64,000 bases of DNA from Frigidibacter sp. SD6-1 (lineage in GTDB: Bacteria > Pseudomonadota > Alphaproteobacteria > Rhodobacterales > Rhodobacteraceae): contig NZ_JARJNR010000001.1 of assembly GCF_030143255.1 (NCBI RefSeq), positions 1 through 64,000 of the forward strand. Reading direction: 5' to 3'. Both the position numbers and the translations under genes were made by a program. The notes below the pieces were generated by a model. That model did not search any database. It was not told the DNA's origin and was given only the letters and a program-made list of their open reading frames with translations. Each line of letters opens with the position of its first letter. The stretch's first letter is position 1. Shown piece by piece: positions 27,213 to 36,447 of the stretch.

Positions 27213-28766
27213 ATGGTGGCGGAGCTGAAACGCAGACGGGCGGGCGGGCGCATCGGCCATGCCGAACGCGCGGGCAAGCGGGCGATCGACCAGATGAGCT
27301 GGCGCATCCCCCAGAACCATGACCGCCCGGTCGAGCCGATGGGGCCCGAAGGCGTCGAGGCGATCCACAAGGGCGCGATGCGCATCCTGAAGGATATCGG
27401 TATCCGTTTCCTGAACGACGAGGCGCTGGAGATCTTCCGCAAGGCGGGCTGCAAGGTCGATGGCGAGACCGTCCGGATGGACGAGGATTTCGTGATGGAG
27501 ATGGTGCGCAAGGCGCCATCCGAATTCACCGTCACGCCGCGCAACCCCGACCGCGCGCTGCCCTTCGGCGGCAAGGCGATGCTTTTCGGCAATGTCTCCT
27601 CGCCGCCCAACTACTGGGATCTGGAACGTGGCAAGGTGTCGGGCTTCATGGACGGGTTCCGGACCTTCATCAAGCTGACCCAGTATTTCAATTGCATCCA
27701 TTTCGCCGGCGGCTATCCGGTGGAGCCGGTGGAAATCCATGCCTCGGTCCGCCATCTGGACTGCCTCTATGAAAAGCTCACGCTGACCGACAAGGTTTGC
27801 CACGCCTATTCGCTGGGGAAGGAGCGGGTCGAGGATGCGATGGAGATGGTGCGGATCGCGGGGGGGCTCAGCCATGAGGAGTTCCGCGCGAAGCCACGGA
27901 TGTTCACCAACATCAACTCGGTCTCGCCCCTGAAACACGATTTCCCGATGATCGACGGGGCGCTGAGGCTGGCGCGCGCCGGTCAGGCTGTGGTGGTGAC
28001 ACCCTTCACGCTGGCGGGCGCCATGGCGCCGGTGACGATGGCGGGGGCGGTGACCCTGTCTATCGCCGAGGCTTTGTCGGCCATCGCGCTTCTGCAATAT
28101 GTGCGCCCCGGCGCGCCTTCGATGATCGGCACCTTCACCTCGAACGTCGACATGAAGTCGGGGGCGCCGGCCTTCGGCACGCCGGAATATATGCGCGCGA
28201 CCCAGATGACCGGTCAGATGGCGCGGTTCTACGGGCTGCCCCTGCGGTCGTCCGGCGTCTGTGCCGCGAACGTGCCGGACGGGCAGGCGATGTGGGAAAC
28301 GTCGAACTCGCTTTGGGCCGCCGTGCAGTCGGGGACGAACCTTGTCTATCACGCGGCGGGCTGGCTGGAGGGCGGGCTGATCGCGTCGCCTGAGAAATTC
28401 GTGATGGACTGCGAAGTGCTGCAGATGATCCAGCGCTATATGGAGCCGCAGGTCTGGGCGACGGGGGCGGAGGAGATCGCGGTCGAGACGATCGCCGAAG
28501 TGGGGCCGGACGGCCACTATTTCGGCTGCCAGCACACGCAGGACCGTTATACCACAGCCTTCTACCAGCCCTTCGCCAGCGACTGGCGCAATTTCGAGGC
28601 CTGGCAACTGGACGGCAGCGTCTGGACGGCCGAGCGGGCGCACCGGATCTTCAAGGACATATTGGCCGATTTCACCCCGCCGCCGATGGATGAAGGCGTC
28701 CGCGAGGAACTGAGCGACTTCGTCGCCCGCCGCAAGGCGGAAGGCGGCGCCCCGACCGATTTCTGA
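27213..28766 (+). CDS. MttB-family (non-pyrrolysine) methyltransferase
   Basis: This 517-residue protein matches the trimethylamine methyltransferase family along its length (GPEGVEAIHKGAMRILKDIG near the start; EYMRATQMTGQMARFYGLPLRSSG near residue 328). No in-frame amber codon interrupts it, so it is a pyrrolysine-free homologue of the type that demethylates glycine betaine, carnitine or related quaternary amines with a corrinoid protein. No corrinoid protein or partner methyltransferase gene is adjacent. GGGGAGGG lies before the ATG. Substrate is unknown. Confidence 0.9.
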   Translation: MVAELKRRRAGGRIGHAERAGKRAIDQMSWRIPQNHDRPVEPMGPEGVEAIHKGAMRILKDIGIRFLNDEALEIFRKAGCKVDGETVRMDEDFVMEMVRKAPSEFTVTPRNPDRALPFGGKAMLFGNVSSPPNYWDLERGKVSGFMDGFRTFIKLTQYFNCIHFAGGYPVEPVEIHASVRHLDCLYEKLTLTDKVCHAYSLGKERVEDAMEMVRIAGGLSHEEFRAKPRMFTNINSVSPLKHDFPMIDGALRLARAGQAVVVTPFTLAGAMAPVTMAGAVTLSIAEALSAIALLQYVRPGAPSMIGTFTSNVDMKSGAPAFGTPEYMRATQMTGQMARFYGLPLRSSGVCAANVPDGQAMWETSNSLWAAVQSGTNLVYHAAGWLEGGLIASPEKFVMDCEVLQMIQRYMEPQVWATGAEEIAVETIAEVGPDGHYFGCQHTQDRYTTAFYQPFASDWRNFEAWQLDGSVWTAERAHRIFKDILADFTPPPMDEGVREELSDFVARRKAEGGAPTDF

Positions 28767-28811
28767 GCCGTTTGCGCCGCGCGCGCCCCGGAGCGGCGTT
28801 GATCCGGCGGA

Positions 28812-28879
28812 GCGCGGGCCCGCGGGCCCGCGCCTGCCTGTCTCTCACCCGGCCCCGCGCCTGCGGCGCAAGGCCGGGT
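28812..28879. terminator. Two tandem GC hairpins after the methyltransferase gene
   Basis: A perfect 22-base palindrome (28812-28833, GCGCGGGCCCG and its complement) is followed by a second hairpin with outer arms ACCCGGCC (28847-28854) and GGCCGGGT (28872-28879) and inner arms GCGCC/GGCGC. No T-run follows. They lie between two plus-strand genes and probably separate their transcription. Confidence 0.4.
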
Positions 28880-28960
28880 TCGGGCGGGCGCCGGCCGCCT
28901 TCGCTTCGCTCTTTCTTAACGCGCCCGGCCTAGGATCGCGGCATGTGACGAGAGGTGCGC

Positions 28961-29530
28961 ATGCACGGGCTGATCAACCGATCCTTGCAGAGCTTCCTGC
29001 GCGATACCTACGGGCCCGCGCTCTGGTCGCGGATTGCCGAGGCCGCAGGCGTTGGCGCTGAGGGGTTCGAGGCGATGCTGACCTATGAAGACAGCCTGAC
29101 CGACAGGGTGATCGAGGCGGCGGCAGCCGCCCTCGCCAAGCCGCGCGAGGCGCTGCTTGAGGATATGGGCATCTATCTTGTCTCGCTCGAGCCCTTGCGG
29201 CGGCTCCTGCGTTTCGGCGGGGTGGATTATGTCGATTTCCTGCAGACGGTCGATGAACTGCCGGAACGGGCGCGTCTGGCAGTCGCCGACATCGGCCTGC
29301 CGGACCTTGTGCTCGACGCGCCCGAACCCGATCACTTCACCCTGCATTTCGCTGATGGTCATCCCGGTTTCGCGCCGGTCTTTGCGGGCATCCTGCGGGC
29401 GATGGCCGACGATTACGGCGCCTTCGCGCTTGTCGACCTCGACGGCACGCGCCGCGTGAAGGTGGAGCTTTTGCAGACCGGCTATGCAACGGGGCGCGCC
29501 TTCGATCTCGCCCGGCCCGAGGGCGCGTGA
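28961..29530 (+). CDS. H-NOX-like (heme NO-binding fold) protein lacking the heme-ligand histidine
   Basis: This 189-residue protein has the H-NOX size and pattern (MHGLINRSLQSFLRDTYG at the start). By eye alignment with the Thermoanaerobacter H-NOX, the segment around its proximal histidine 102 corresponds to FLQTVDELPERARL, placing a proline (101) where histidine should be. The YxSxR heme-propionate motif is also missing. It is translationally coupled (TGATG) to an HNOBA-GGDEF protein, as true H-NOX proteins are to their cyclase partners. It probably senses a ligand or partner without heme, or relays redox or protein signals (inference). The ATG at 28961 follows GAGAGGTGCGC. Confidence 0.8.
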   Translation: MHGLINRSLQSFLRDTYGPALWSRIAEAAGVGAEGFEAMLTYEDSLTDRVIEAAAAALAKPREALLEDMGIYLVSLEPLRRLLRFGGVDYVDFLQTVDELPERARLAVADIGLPDLVLDAPEPDHFTLHFADGHPGFAPVFAGILRAMADDYGAFALVDLDGTRRVKVELLQTGYATGRAFDLARPEGA

Positions 29531-30570
29531 TGGACGGACAGATGATGCAGGATGCAGCTTTGGTCGGCACCGATGCGCTGGGCAGGCTGATGCCCATGTA
29601 TCTTTGGGTCACGCCCGCCGGTCTTATCCGTGCCGTGGGTCCGACGCTGAGGAAACTCTGCGGTGAGGGTTCGCTGATCGGCACGCGGTTCCTTGACCTT
29701 TTCGAGGTGGAGAAGCCACGCGCGCTGCTCAGCATGGCCGATGTCGAGGCCTTCACCGGCCAGCGCATCCTCGTCACGCTGAAGCGCGGGCAGGGGACGA
29801 CGCTGCGCGGTCAGGTCCAGCCGCTCGACGCCGGGCAGGGCTGGATCCTCAACCTGTCCTTCGGCATTTCGGTCGCCGAGGCGGTGCGCGATTACCGGCT
29901 GACCAACGCCGATTTCGCGCCGACCGACCTGACGGTCGAGCTTCTCTATCTGACCGAGGTGAAGGCCGCTGTGATGAGCGAACTGGCCGCTCTCAACCGG
30001 CGGCTGGAGGCGGCGCGCGCGGCCTCGGAGGCGCAGGCGCTGACCGACGCGCTGACCGGGCTGGCCAACCGCAGGGCGCTCGATGCCGAACTGGCGCGCG
30101 CCTGCCATCTCGCCGCGCGCGGCGAGGGGCAGTTCGCGCTTCTCCATCTCGACCTCGATTTCTTCAAGGCGGTGAACGACACGCTCGGCCATGCGGCGGG
30201 CGATCTGGTACTGACCGAGGTCGCGGGCGTGCTGCGGGAAGAGACGCGCAAGTCAGATACGGTGGCGCGGGTCGGCGGCGACGAATTCGTGATCCTCCTG
30301 CGCGGCGAAGCGGACGCCGACCGCGTGGCACGCATCGGCGCGCGCATCATCTCGGAACTGGAACGACCGATCCTGTACGAGGAGCAGCCCTGCCGCATCT
30401 CGGGTTCGATCGGCGTCACGCTGTCGCGCTTCTATGCGACCCCCGATCCCGAGAGGATGCACAGCGATGCCGACGAGGCGACCTATGCCTCGAAGCGCGG
30501 CGGGCGGGGAAGGTGCACGGTGTGGGACGTCAATGGTCGCGACGACACCGCCAAGGGGGCAGCTGAGTGA
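29530..30570 (+). CDS. HNOBA-GGDEF diguanylate cyclase
   Basis: This 346-residue protein has an N-terminal HNOBA (heme NO-binding-associated) domain at about 18-130 (MYLWVTPAGLIRAVGPTL), a short coiled coil at about 148-175, and a GGDEF domain with intact GGDEF at about 250-254. It should make cyclic di-GMP under control of the overlapping H-NOX-like protein. HNOBA domains normally link H-NOX to cyclases, so the pair is a sensor-output unit. The GTG at 29527 is an alternative start. Confidence 0.88.
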   Translation: MDGQMMQDAALVGTDALGRLMPMYLWVTPAGLIRAVGPTLRKLCGEGSLIGTRFLDLFEVEKPRALLSMADVEAFTGQRILVTLKRGQGTTLRGQVQPLDAGQGWILNLSFGISVAEAVRDYRLTNADFAPTDLTVELLYLTEVKAAVMSELAALNRRLEAARAASEAQALTDALTGLANRRALDAELARACHLAARGEGQFALLHLDLDFFKAVNDTLGHAAGDLVLTEVAGVLREETRKSDTVARVGGDEFVILLRGEADADRVARIGARIISELERPILYEEQPCRISGSIGVTLSRFYATPDPERMHSDADEATYASKRGGRGRCTVWDVNGRDDTAKGAAE

Positions 30571-30609
30571 CCCAGACTGTCTGCGGTGCGAACGGCTCGG
30601 CGGGCCAGA

Positions 30610-31185
30610 TCAGTCCTTCGGAAATTTGTCCCGCAGCCACTTCAAGACGGCGCGCTGATCTGATGCGGTCGCTCGTCTGATCTGAACAAGGAGTTTGAGC
30701 AGCGACGGTCTGTCATGAGTCAGGTTCGCCGCACCTTCGTTGCAGACCGAGCAGAGAGCGCGGAGGTTGCCGACATCGTCGGTCCCGCCCAGGCTTTTGT
30801 CGATCACATGGCCGATGTGAAGGCGCGTCTTGCGGGCGGGATCGTAAGGGTGCGGCTCTCCCGCCACGGCGCCACATTGCTGGCAAGTAAAGCCGTTGCG
30901 GTCGAGTACGAAGGCACGAGTCTCCTTACTTATGGCCCTTTCGAATGCAGGCTGGGGCTTGGCGGTTTCAAGCAGATACTGGCCGGGTTTCAACTCACTG
31001 CGGTCATTGTGCGTCAGGATTTGATAACCCTCTTCGGTCCTGAGTTCCCGGACACGTCTGGCCCATTCCGAAATGTTGCCGGAGACGTGGCGCAGCTCCT
31101 CTGCCTCCAGCACGCGGCCAAGATTGCAAAGAAAGAAAGCCCGCAGCTTTGAACGCGCGCCGCTGGGGGGCTTTGACAGCCTCAT
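30610..31185 (-). CDS. HNH endonuclease, likely restriction subunit
   Basis: This 191-residue protein has an HNH domain at about 105-160 with CQQCG and CSVCN zinc cysteines and catalytic LHIGHVIDKSLGGTDDVGNL (histidines near 120). It overlaps the methyltransferase gene by four bases (ATGA) and follows it, so the pair forms a type II-like restriction-modification system. GC content is lower than in flanking genes, which suggests horizontal transfer. The N-terminal half probably recognises DNA. Target sequence is unknown. Confidence 0.87.
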   Translation of the reverse strand: MRLSKPPSGARSKLRAFFLCNLGRVLEAEELRHVSGNISEWARRVRELRTEEGYQILTHNDRSELKPGQYLLETAKPQPAFERAISKETRAFVLDRNGFTCQQCGAVAGEPHPYDPARKTRLHIGHVIDKSLGGTDDVGNLRALCSVCNEGAANLTHDRPSLLKLLVQIRRATASDQRAVLKWLRDKFPKD

Positions 31186-32153
31186 TCGGCCGCCAGGTCA
31201 AATTGCACTTCGGCTTCTGCCACACGGATTGCCTTGGCTATCGACAGGCCTAGGGCTTTCGCGACAGGCGGCGGGAATGCGTTGCCGATCTGCTTGTAAG
31301 CTTGGGTTTTTCTTCCGACGAAGTGCCAGTCATCGGGGAACCCCTGCAACCGTGCGACCATGCGCGGGGTGAGGCGCGGAAATCCCTCGAAGCCGGGCTC
31401 TGGCGCATCCTCCGCAATGGTCTTGCCATTCACCCGAAGCGTCTCCCAGGCGGCTCGTGCCCGGGTCGGGCCGAGATCAGGGCCGCCATGCTTCTTGGAC
31501 CCTCCTACGATGGTCGGCGCGATATCGTTCGCTCGCAGCGCCCAATCCGCAGCGCCCCGCCACCCCTTGGCGGCCATCAGGTCAAGCAATACCTTACCGA
31601 CGGTCGCAGGGCGGTCCGGCCGCGCCTCAGGGAAGCGGAAGAATTGCCAGTATTTCGGCTGCCCCGCCACGATCGCAACGCGGGGGCGTAGTTGCGACAC
31701 ACCGAAGTCCGAAGCGTTCAGAAGGCGCCAGTCGACCTTGTAACCCAAGGCTGCAAAACGCTCACGCAGACTGTTGCGATAAGACTCGAATGTCGGGCCA
31801 AGGAAGCCGCGCACATTCTCGATCAGGACCATTTTCGGAGCCGCCTGCCCCACAATTCTGAGGGCATCCTCAAACAGGTTTCGCTCGTCCCTTTCCCCAA
31901 GCTGCTTTCCGGCAACGGAAAACGGCGGACAGGGCAAACCGCCTGCGAAAAGGTCGATATCGCTGAATTCCGAACCGGTCACCTCTCTTAGGTCCTGCCG
32001 GACAATGCGCCAGCCGGGTCGATTGTGCTGCAGCGTGCGAACGCAGTGATCGTCGATATCAATGAGAAGCTCATGAAGGAACCCCGCCTGCTCCAGCCCG
32101 AGCGCCTGACCGCCCGCCCCGGCGCAAACCTCAATCGATCTCAGAGCACGCAT
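31182..32153 (-). CDS. DNA cytosine-5 methyltransferase
   Basis: This 323-residue enzyme carries the C5-methyltransferase motifs: SAM-binding EVCAGAGGQALGLEQAGF near residue 8, catalytic GLPCPPFSVAGKQLGERD near 73 (cysteine of the PC motif), ENVRGF near 109, QLRPRV near 151, and C-terminal RLTPRMVARLQGFPDDW and QIGNAFPPP. It methylates cytosine to protect host DNA from the adjacent HNH nuclease. The ATG at 32153 is chosen because GGGAGG lies five to six bases upstream; an ATG at 32195 gives a 14-residue extension without homology. Recognition site unknown. Confidence 0.92.
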   Translation of the reverse strand: MRALRSIEVCAGAGGQALGLEQAGFLHELLIDIDDHCVRTLQHNRPGWRIVRQDLREVTGSEFSDIDLFAGGLPCPPFSVAGKQLGERDERNLFEDALRIVGQAAPKMVLIENVRGFLGPTFESYRNSLRERFAALGYKVDWRLLNASDFGVSQLRPRVAIVAGQPKYWQFFRFPEARPDRPATVGKVLLDLMAAKGWRGAADWALRANDIAPTIVGGSKKHGGPDLGPTRARAAWETLRVNGKTIAEDAPEPGFEGFPRLTPRMVARLQGFPDDWHFVGRKTQAYKQIGNAFPPPVAKALGLSIAKAIRVAEAEVQFDLAAE

Positions 32154-32200
32154 CCCGACCTCCCGAGAGTGCAGCATATTCTGTGTCACTGGCATTGCAA

Positions 32201-32215
32201 GCCACTATCAGTGGC
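32201..32215. promoter_or_regulatory. Small palindrome upstream of the methyltransferase gene
   Basis: GCCACT (32201-32206), ATC and AGTGGC (32210-32215) form a perfect 6-bp inverted repeat between carB and the methyltransferase start, 48 bases before the latter. It could be an operator for the restriction-modification pair or a weak carB terminator. Confidence 0.3.
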
Positions 32216-32254
32216 GCCCGGGTGCCAGATTAATTTTGAGCCGTTAAGAATTTC

Positions 32255-35200
32255 TTATCCCTGCAGCGTCCGCACCCCGTATCCCTCATCCCGGGCCTTC
32301 ATGGCCGCGACGGCGGACACGGCGGCAGCCGCCGTGGTGAAATAGGGGATCTTGTCCATCAGCGCGACGCGGCGGATGTCGCGGCTGTCACTGATGGCCT
32401 GCTTGCTGTCGGTGGTGTTGAAGACCAGCGTCACCTCGCCGTTCTTCATCATGTCGACGATGTTCGGTCGGCCTTCATAGACCTTCAGCACCGGCAAGGT
32501 GCGGATGCCCTTTTCATAAAGCCAAGTCGCGGTGCCGCGGGTTGCGACGATCTCGAACCCCAGCGCGATCAGGTCGCGGATGGCGCTGGCGAGCGCCTCG
32601 GACTTGTCCTGGTCCTTGACCGAGACGAAGGCGCGCCCCGTTTCCGGCAGTTGGGTGCCCGCGCCCATCTGCGCCTTGAGGAAAGCAAGCGCGAAAGTGC
32701 GGTCCCAGCCCATCACCTCGCCGGTCGAGCGCATCTCGGGGCCGAGCAGCGGGTCGACGCCGGGGAAGCGGGCGAAGGGCAGGACGGCTTCCTTGACCGA
32801 GAACCACGGCGTGAGCGGGTTCGCGAGCGTCATCGGGTCGGCGTAGGGCAGGACGGTGTCGGGGCCGACGCCCTGGGCGTAGGGCGCGCGCATCGGGAAG
32901 GATGAAAGCGGCTCGCCCGCCATCAGCCGCGCGGCGATGGACGCAATGGCGCTGTCGGTCGCTTTCGCGACGAAGGGCACGGTGCGCGAGGCGCGGGGGT
33001 TCACTTCCAGCACATAGATCGTACCGTCCTTGATCGCGAACTGCACGTTCATCAGCCCGACGACCTTCAGCGCGAGCGCCATCTGCACGGTCTGGCGCTT
33101 CAGCTCCTCGACCGTCTCGTGCGTCAGGTTGTGGGGCGGCAGGCAGCAGGCAGAATCGCCGGAATGGACGCCCGCTTCCTCGATATGTTCCATGATGCCC
33201 GCGACATGGACGTTTGTCCCGTCGGAGAGAGCGTCGACATCGACCTCGATCGCGCCGGAGAGGTAGCTGTCGAGGAGCACCGGGTTCTTGCCCGAGACGT
33301 TCACCGCGGTGGTGATGTAGCGCTTCAGCTGGTCCATGTCGCGCACGATTTCCATCGCGCGGCCGCCCAGCACATAAGACGGGCGGATGACCAGCGGGAA
33401 GCCGACACGGTCAGCGATTTCGATGGCTTGCGCGTCGGACGCGGCGATGCCGTTGACCGGCTGCTTCAGGCCCAGATCGTTCAGAAGCTTCTGGAACCGC
33501 TCGCGGTCTTCGGCAAGGTCGATCGCGTCGGGCGTGGTGCCGAGGATCGGGATGCCTTCGTCGTGGAGCGCGTTCGCGAGCTTCAGCGGCGTCTGGCCGC
33601 CGAACTGGACGATGACGCCGTGAAGGGTGCCCCTTTCCTGCTCGACCCGCAGGATTTCCATCACATGTTCGAAGGTCAGCGGTTCGAAATAGAGCCGGTC
33701 GGACGTGTCATAGTCGGTCGAGACGGTTTCGGGGTTGCAGTTGACCATGATCGTCTCATAGCCCGCTGCGGTCAGCGCGAAACAGGCGTGGCAGCAGCAA
33801 TAGTCGAACTCGATCCCCTGGCCGATGCGGTTCGGGCCGCCGCCGAGGATGACGACCTTTTTCGCCTCGGACGGGCGGCTTTCGCATTCGACATCGCCCA
33901 TCGCGGGGACTTCATAGGTCGAGTACATGTAAGGCGTCTGCGCCTCGAACTCTGCCGCGCAGGTGTCGATACGCTTGAAGACGGCATGGACGCCCTTGGC
34001 GAGGCGGGCCTTGCGGATCTGGGCCTCGCTTTGGCCGGTCAGCTTGGCAAGGCGGGCATCGGTGAAGCCCATCATCTTCAGGCGCCGAAGCGGCGCCTCA
34101 TCGCCCGGAAGGCCTTCGGCCTTCACACGCTCTTCGGCGTCGATGATCTCGCGGATACGGGCGAGGAACCAGGGGTCGAAGGCGGTGGCGTGCTGGATAT
34201 CGTCGTCCGAAAGGCCGTGGCGCATGGCCTGGGCGATGAGGCGCAGCCGGTCCGGCGTCTGGGCCGAGATGGCCTTGACGATGGCGGCGCGGTCGGATGG
34301 GTCGAGGTCCCGGGTCAGGCCCGGGACGAGTGTTCCCTGAACACCCGCGATCTCGATCTCGTCGAAGCCCGTCAGCCCGGTTTCGAGGCTCGCGAGCGCC
34401 TTTTGCAGCGATTCATGGATGGTGCGGCCGATGGCCATCGCCTCGCCGACGGATTTCATTGCCGTGGTCAGCGTGGCCTCGGAGCCCGGGAATTTCTCGA
34501 AGGCAAAGCGCGGGATCTTGGTGACGACATAGTCGATGGTCGGCTCGAAGGACGCGGGTGTGACCTTGGTGATGTCGTTGTCCAATTCGTCCAGCGTGTA
34601 GCCGACGGCCAGTTTCGCGGCGATCTTGGCGATGGGAAAACCCGTGGCCTTGGACGCCAGCGCCGAGGAGCGGGAGACGCGCGGGTTCATCTCGATCACG
34701 ACCATGCGGCCGTCCCTGGGGTTGATCGCCCACTGGACGTTCGAGCCGCCGGTTTCCACCCCGATCTCGCGCAGGACGGCGATCGAGCCGTTGCGCATGA
34801 TCTGATATTCCTTGTCGGTCAGGGTCAGCGCCGGGGCGACGGTGATCGAGTCGCCGGTATGGACGCCCATCGGATCGACGTTTTCGATGGAACAGACGAT
34901 GATCGCATTGTCCGCGCGGTCGCGGACAACCTCCATCTCATATTCCTTCCAGCCCAGCAGGCTTTCATCGACGAGGATCTGCGCGACGGGCGAGGCGTCG
35001 AGGCCCGAGCGGCAGATCGCCTCGTAATCGTCGCGGTTATAGGCGACGCCGCCGCCGGTGCCGCCCAAAGTGAAGGCGGGGCGGATGATCGCGGGCAGGC
35101 CGACATATTCGATGGCCTCCATCGCGGCACGGACGCCTGCGTTGATGTCGTAGCGGCCGTCGGCCTTCTTCGGTGCGGCGATGATCGTCGCCTTGGGGTT

Positions 35201-35626
35201 TTCAAGGCCGATCCGGTCCATCGCCTCGCGGAAGAGCTTGCGATCCTCGGCCATTTCGATGGCCTCGCGGTTGGCGCCGATCAGCTCGACGCCGAATTTC
35301 TCAAGCACACCCATGTCGGCGAGTGCCAGCGACGTGTTGAGGCCGGTCTGACCGCCCATCGTCGGCAAAAGCGCGTCGGGCCGTTCCTTTTCGATGATCT
35401 TTGCAACAACCTCGGGGGTGATCGGCTCGATATAGGTCGCATCCGCAAGGCCCGGGTCGGTCATGATCGTCGCGGGGTTCGAGTTGACGAGGATGACGCG
35501 GTAACCTTCCTCGCGCAGCGCCTTGCAGGCCTGGGCGCCGGAATAGTCGAACTCGCAGGCCTGACCGATGACGATGGGGCCGGCACCGATGATCATGATC
35601 GACGTGATATCGGTTCTCTTCGGCAT
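32255..35626 (-). CDS. carB: Carbamoyl-phosphate synthase large subunit
   Basis: This 1,123-residue enzyme makes carbamoyl phosphate from ammonia, bicarbonate and two ATP for arginine and pyrimidine synthesis. It has the duplicated ATP-grasp synthetase halves, each opening with a [17 protein letters not shown]-type loop (second copy [17 protein letters not shown] near 585), and a C-terminal MGS-like regulatory domain (about 970-1123). AAGGGGG precedes the ATG at 35626; an upstream in-frame start would add residues not in the family. The small subunit carA is not in the window. Confidence 0.97.
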   Translation of the reverse strand: MPKRTDITSIMIIGAGPIVIGQACEFDYSGAQACKALREEGYRVILVNSNPATIMTDPGLADATYIEPITPEVVAKIIEKERPDALLPTMGGQTGLNTSLALADMGVLEKFGVELIGANREAIEMAEDRKLFREAMDRIGLENPKATIIAAPKKADGRYDINAGVRAAMEAIEYVGLPAIIRPAFTLGGTGGGVAYNRDDYEAICRSGLDASPVAQILVDESLLGWKEYEMEVVRDRADNAIIVCSIENVDPMGVHTGDSITVAPALTLTDKEYQIMRNGSIAVLREIGVETGGSNVQWAINPRDGRMVVIEMNPRVSRSSALASKATGFPIAKIAAKLAVGYTLDELDNDITKVTPASFEPTIDYVVTKIPRFAFEKFPGSEATLTTAMKSVGEAMAIGRTIHESLQKALASLETGLTGFDEIEIAGVQGTLVPGLTRDLDPSDRAAIVKAISAQTPDRLRLIAQAMRHGLSDDDIQHATAFDPWFLARIREIIDAEERVKAEGLPGDEAPLRRLKMMGFTDARLAKLTGQSEAQIRKARLAKGVHAVFKRIDTCAAEFEAQTPYMYSTYEVPAMGDVECESRPSEAKKVVILGGGPNRIGQGIEFDYCCCHACFALTAAGYETIMVNCNPETVSTDYDTSDRLYFEPLTFEHVMEILRVEQERGTLHGVIVQFGGQTPLKLANALHDEGIPILGTTPDAIDLAEDRERFQKLLNDLGLKQPVNGIAASDAQAIEIADRVGFPLVIRPSYVLGGRAMEIVRDMDQLKRYITTAVNVSGKNPVLLDSYLSGAIEVDVDALSDGTNVHVAGIMEHIEEAGVHSGDSACCLPPHNLTHETVEELKRQTVQMALALKVVGLMNVQFAIKDGTIYVLEVNPRASRTVPFVAKATDSAIASIAARLMAGEPLSSFPMRAPYAQGVGPDTVLPYADPMTLANPLTPWFSVKEAVLPFARFPGVDPLLGPEMRSTGEVMGWDRTFALAFLKAQMGAGTQLPETGRAFVSVKDQDKSEALASAIRDLIALGFEIVATRGTATWLYEKGIRTLPVLKVYEGRPNIVDMMKNGEVTLVFNTTDSKQAISDSRDIRRVALMDKIPYFTTAAAAVSAVAAMKARDEGYGVRTLQG

Positions 35627-35780
35627 GTCAGCCCCCTTCAGCGCAAAACTTCGCGGGTTATAGTCAAGCTCAGACCGGGCGCAAGGCCCGACCGTCAGCG
35701 GATCGCACAAAAAGCGCAGCCTGCGGGGGCGAGCGGTTCAGCGGTCTTGCCTAAGCCGGGCGAAGCGGCCAGTCTCGACC

Positions 35781-35810
35781 GGTGGCGGTGGCGGTGGCGG
35801 TGGCGGTGGC
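35781..35810. repeat. Hexanucleotide tandem repeat, five units of GGTGGC
   Basis: Five exact GGTGGC copies end ten bases before the CPBP protease ATG, immediately upstream of its ribosome-binding site GGAGAG. Such a microsatellite could change copy number by slippage. Confidence 0.75.
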
Positions 35811-35820
35811 GGAGAGCGGA

Positions 35821-36447
35821 ATGTACAAACGACTTTGGGCGGAGTTCCTGCTGCTTTTCCTCGCCGTGCCGCTTCTGGTCGCGGTCTTTCTGCCGCCGCG
35901 CCGTCTTTTCGCGGCACTCCTTGTGTTTTCCCTCGTCGGTCTGGTGCTGCTGGCCAGAACGCCGGGGTTCCGCTGGCGCGAACTCGTCTCCGGCGGGTTG
36001 CCCTGGCGCCCGGTCATGCTCTTTGCGCTCGTCACGGCGCTGGCGAGCGGGGCGGTGATCGCCGTGACCCGGCCTGACGCCGCCTTCCTCCTGCCGCTGG
36101 AACGGCCGCTCGTCTTCCTGATGATCGTCTGTCTCTATCCGATCCTGTCGGCCCTGCCGCAGGAACTGATCTTCCGCCCGCTGTTCTTCCGTCGCTACGG
36201 GCGGCTGCTGCCGGACGGGCGCGGCGCGCTCTTCCTGAACGCCGCCGCCTTTTCTTTCGCCCATCTGATGTATTGGAGCGCAACGGTCGCTGCCATGACC
36301 TTCGCGGGCGGGCTTTTCTTCGCGCAAGCCTACCTGCGTCACGGCTTCCCTCTGGCGCTTCTCCTGCACGCGGTCGCGGGCTGGATCATCTTTGGCTTCG
36401 GCCTTGGGATCTACTTCTATTCCGGCAATGTCGTCAGGCCGTTCTGA
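35821..36447 (+). CDS. CPBP-family intramembrane metalloprotease
   Basis: This 208-residue protein has about six membrane segments and the CPBP (CAAX protease and bacteriocin-processing) signature: ALPQELIFRPLFFRR near residue 115, FSFAHLMYW near 141 and LLHAVAGW near 182. The usual EExxxR is here QELIFR, keeping one glutamate and the arginine. The ATG at 35821 follows GGAGAGCGGA. A GTG at 35782 within the hexamer repeat would add an Ala-Val run and is less likely. Its 3' end overlaps the convergent glycosyltransferase gene by 31 bases. Confidence 0.82.
   Translation: MYKRLWAEFLLLFLAVPLLVAVFLPPRRLFAALLVFSLVGLVLLARTPGFRWRELVSGGLPWRPVMLFALVTALASGAVIAVTRPDAAFLLPLERPLVFLMIVCLYPILSALPQELIFRPLFFRRYGRLLPDGRGALFLNAAAFSFAHLMYWSATVAAMTFAGGLFFAQAYLRHGFPLALLLHAVAGWIIFGFGLGIYFYSGNVVRPF

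Noticed and set aside
33119-36058. Long plus-strand frame antisense to carB
   Set aside because: carB is unambiguous on the other strand; the opposite frame has no recognisable domain.
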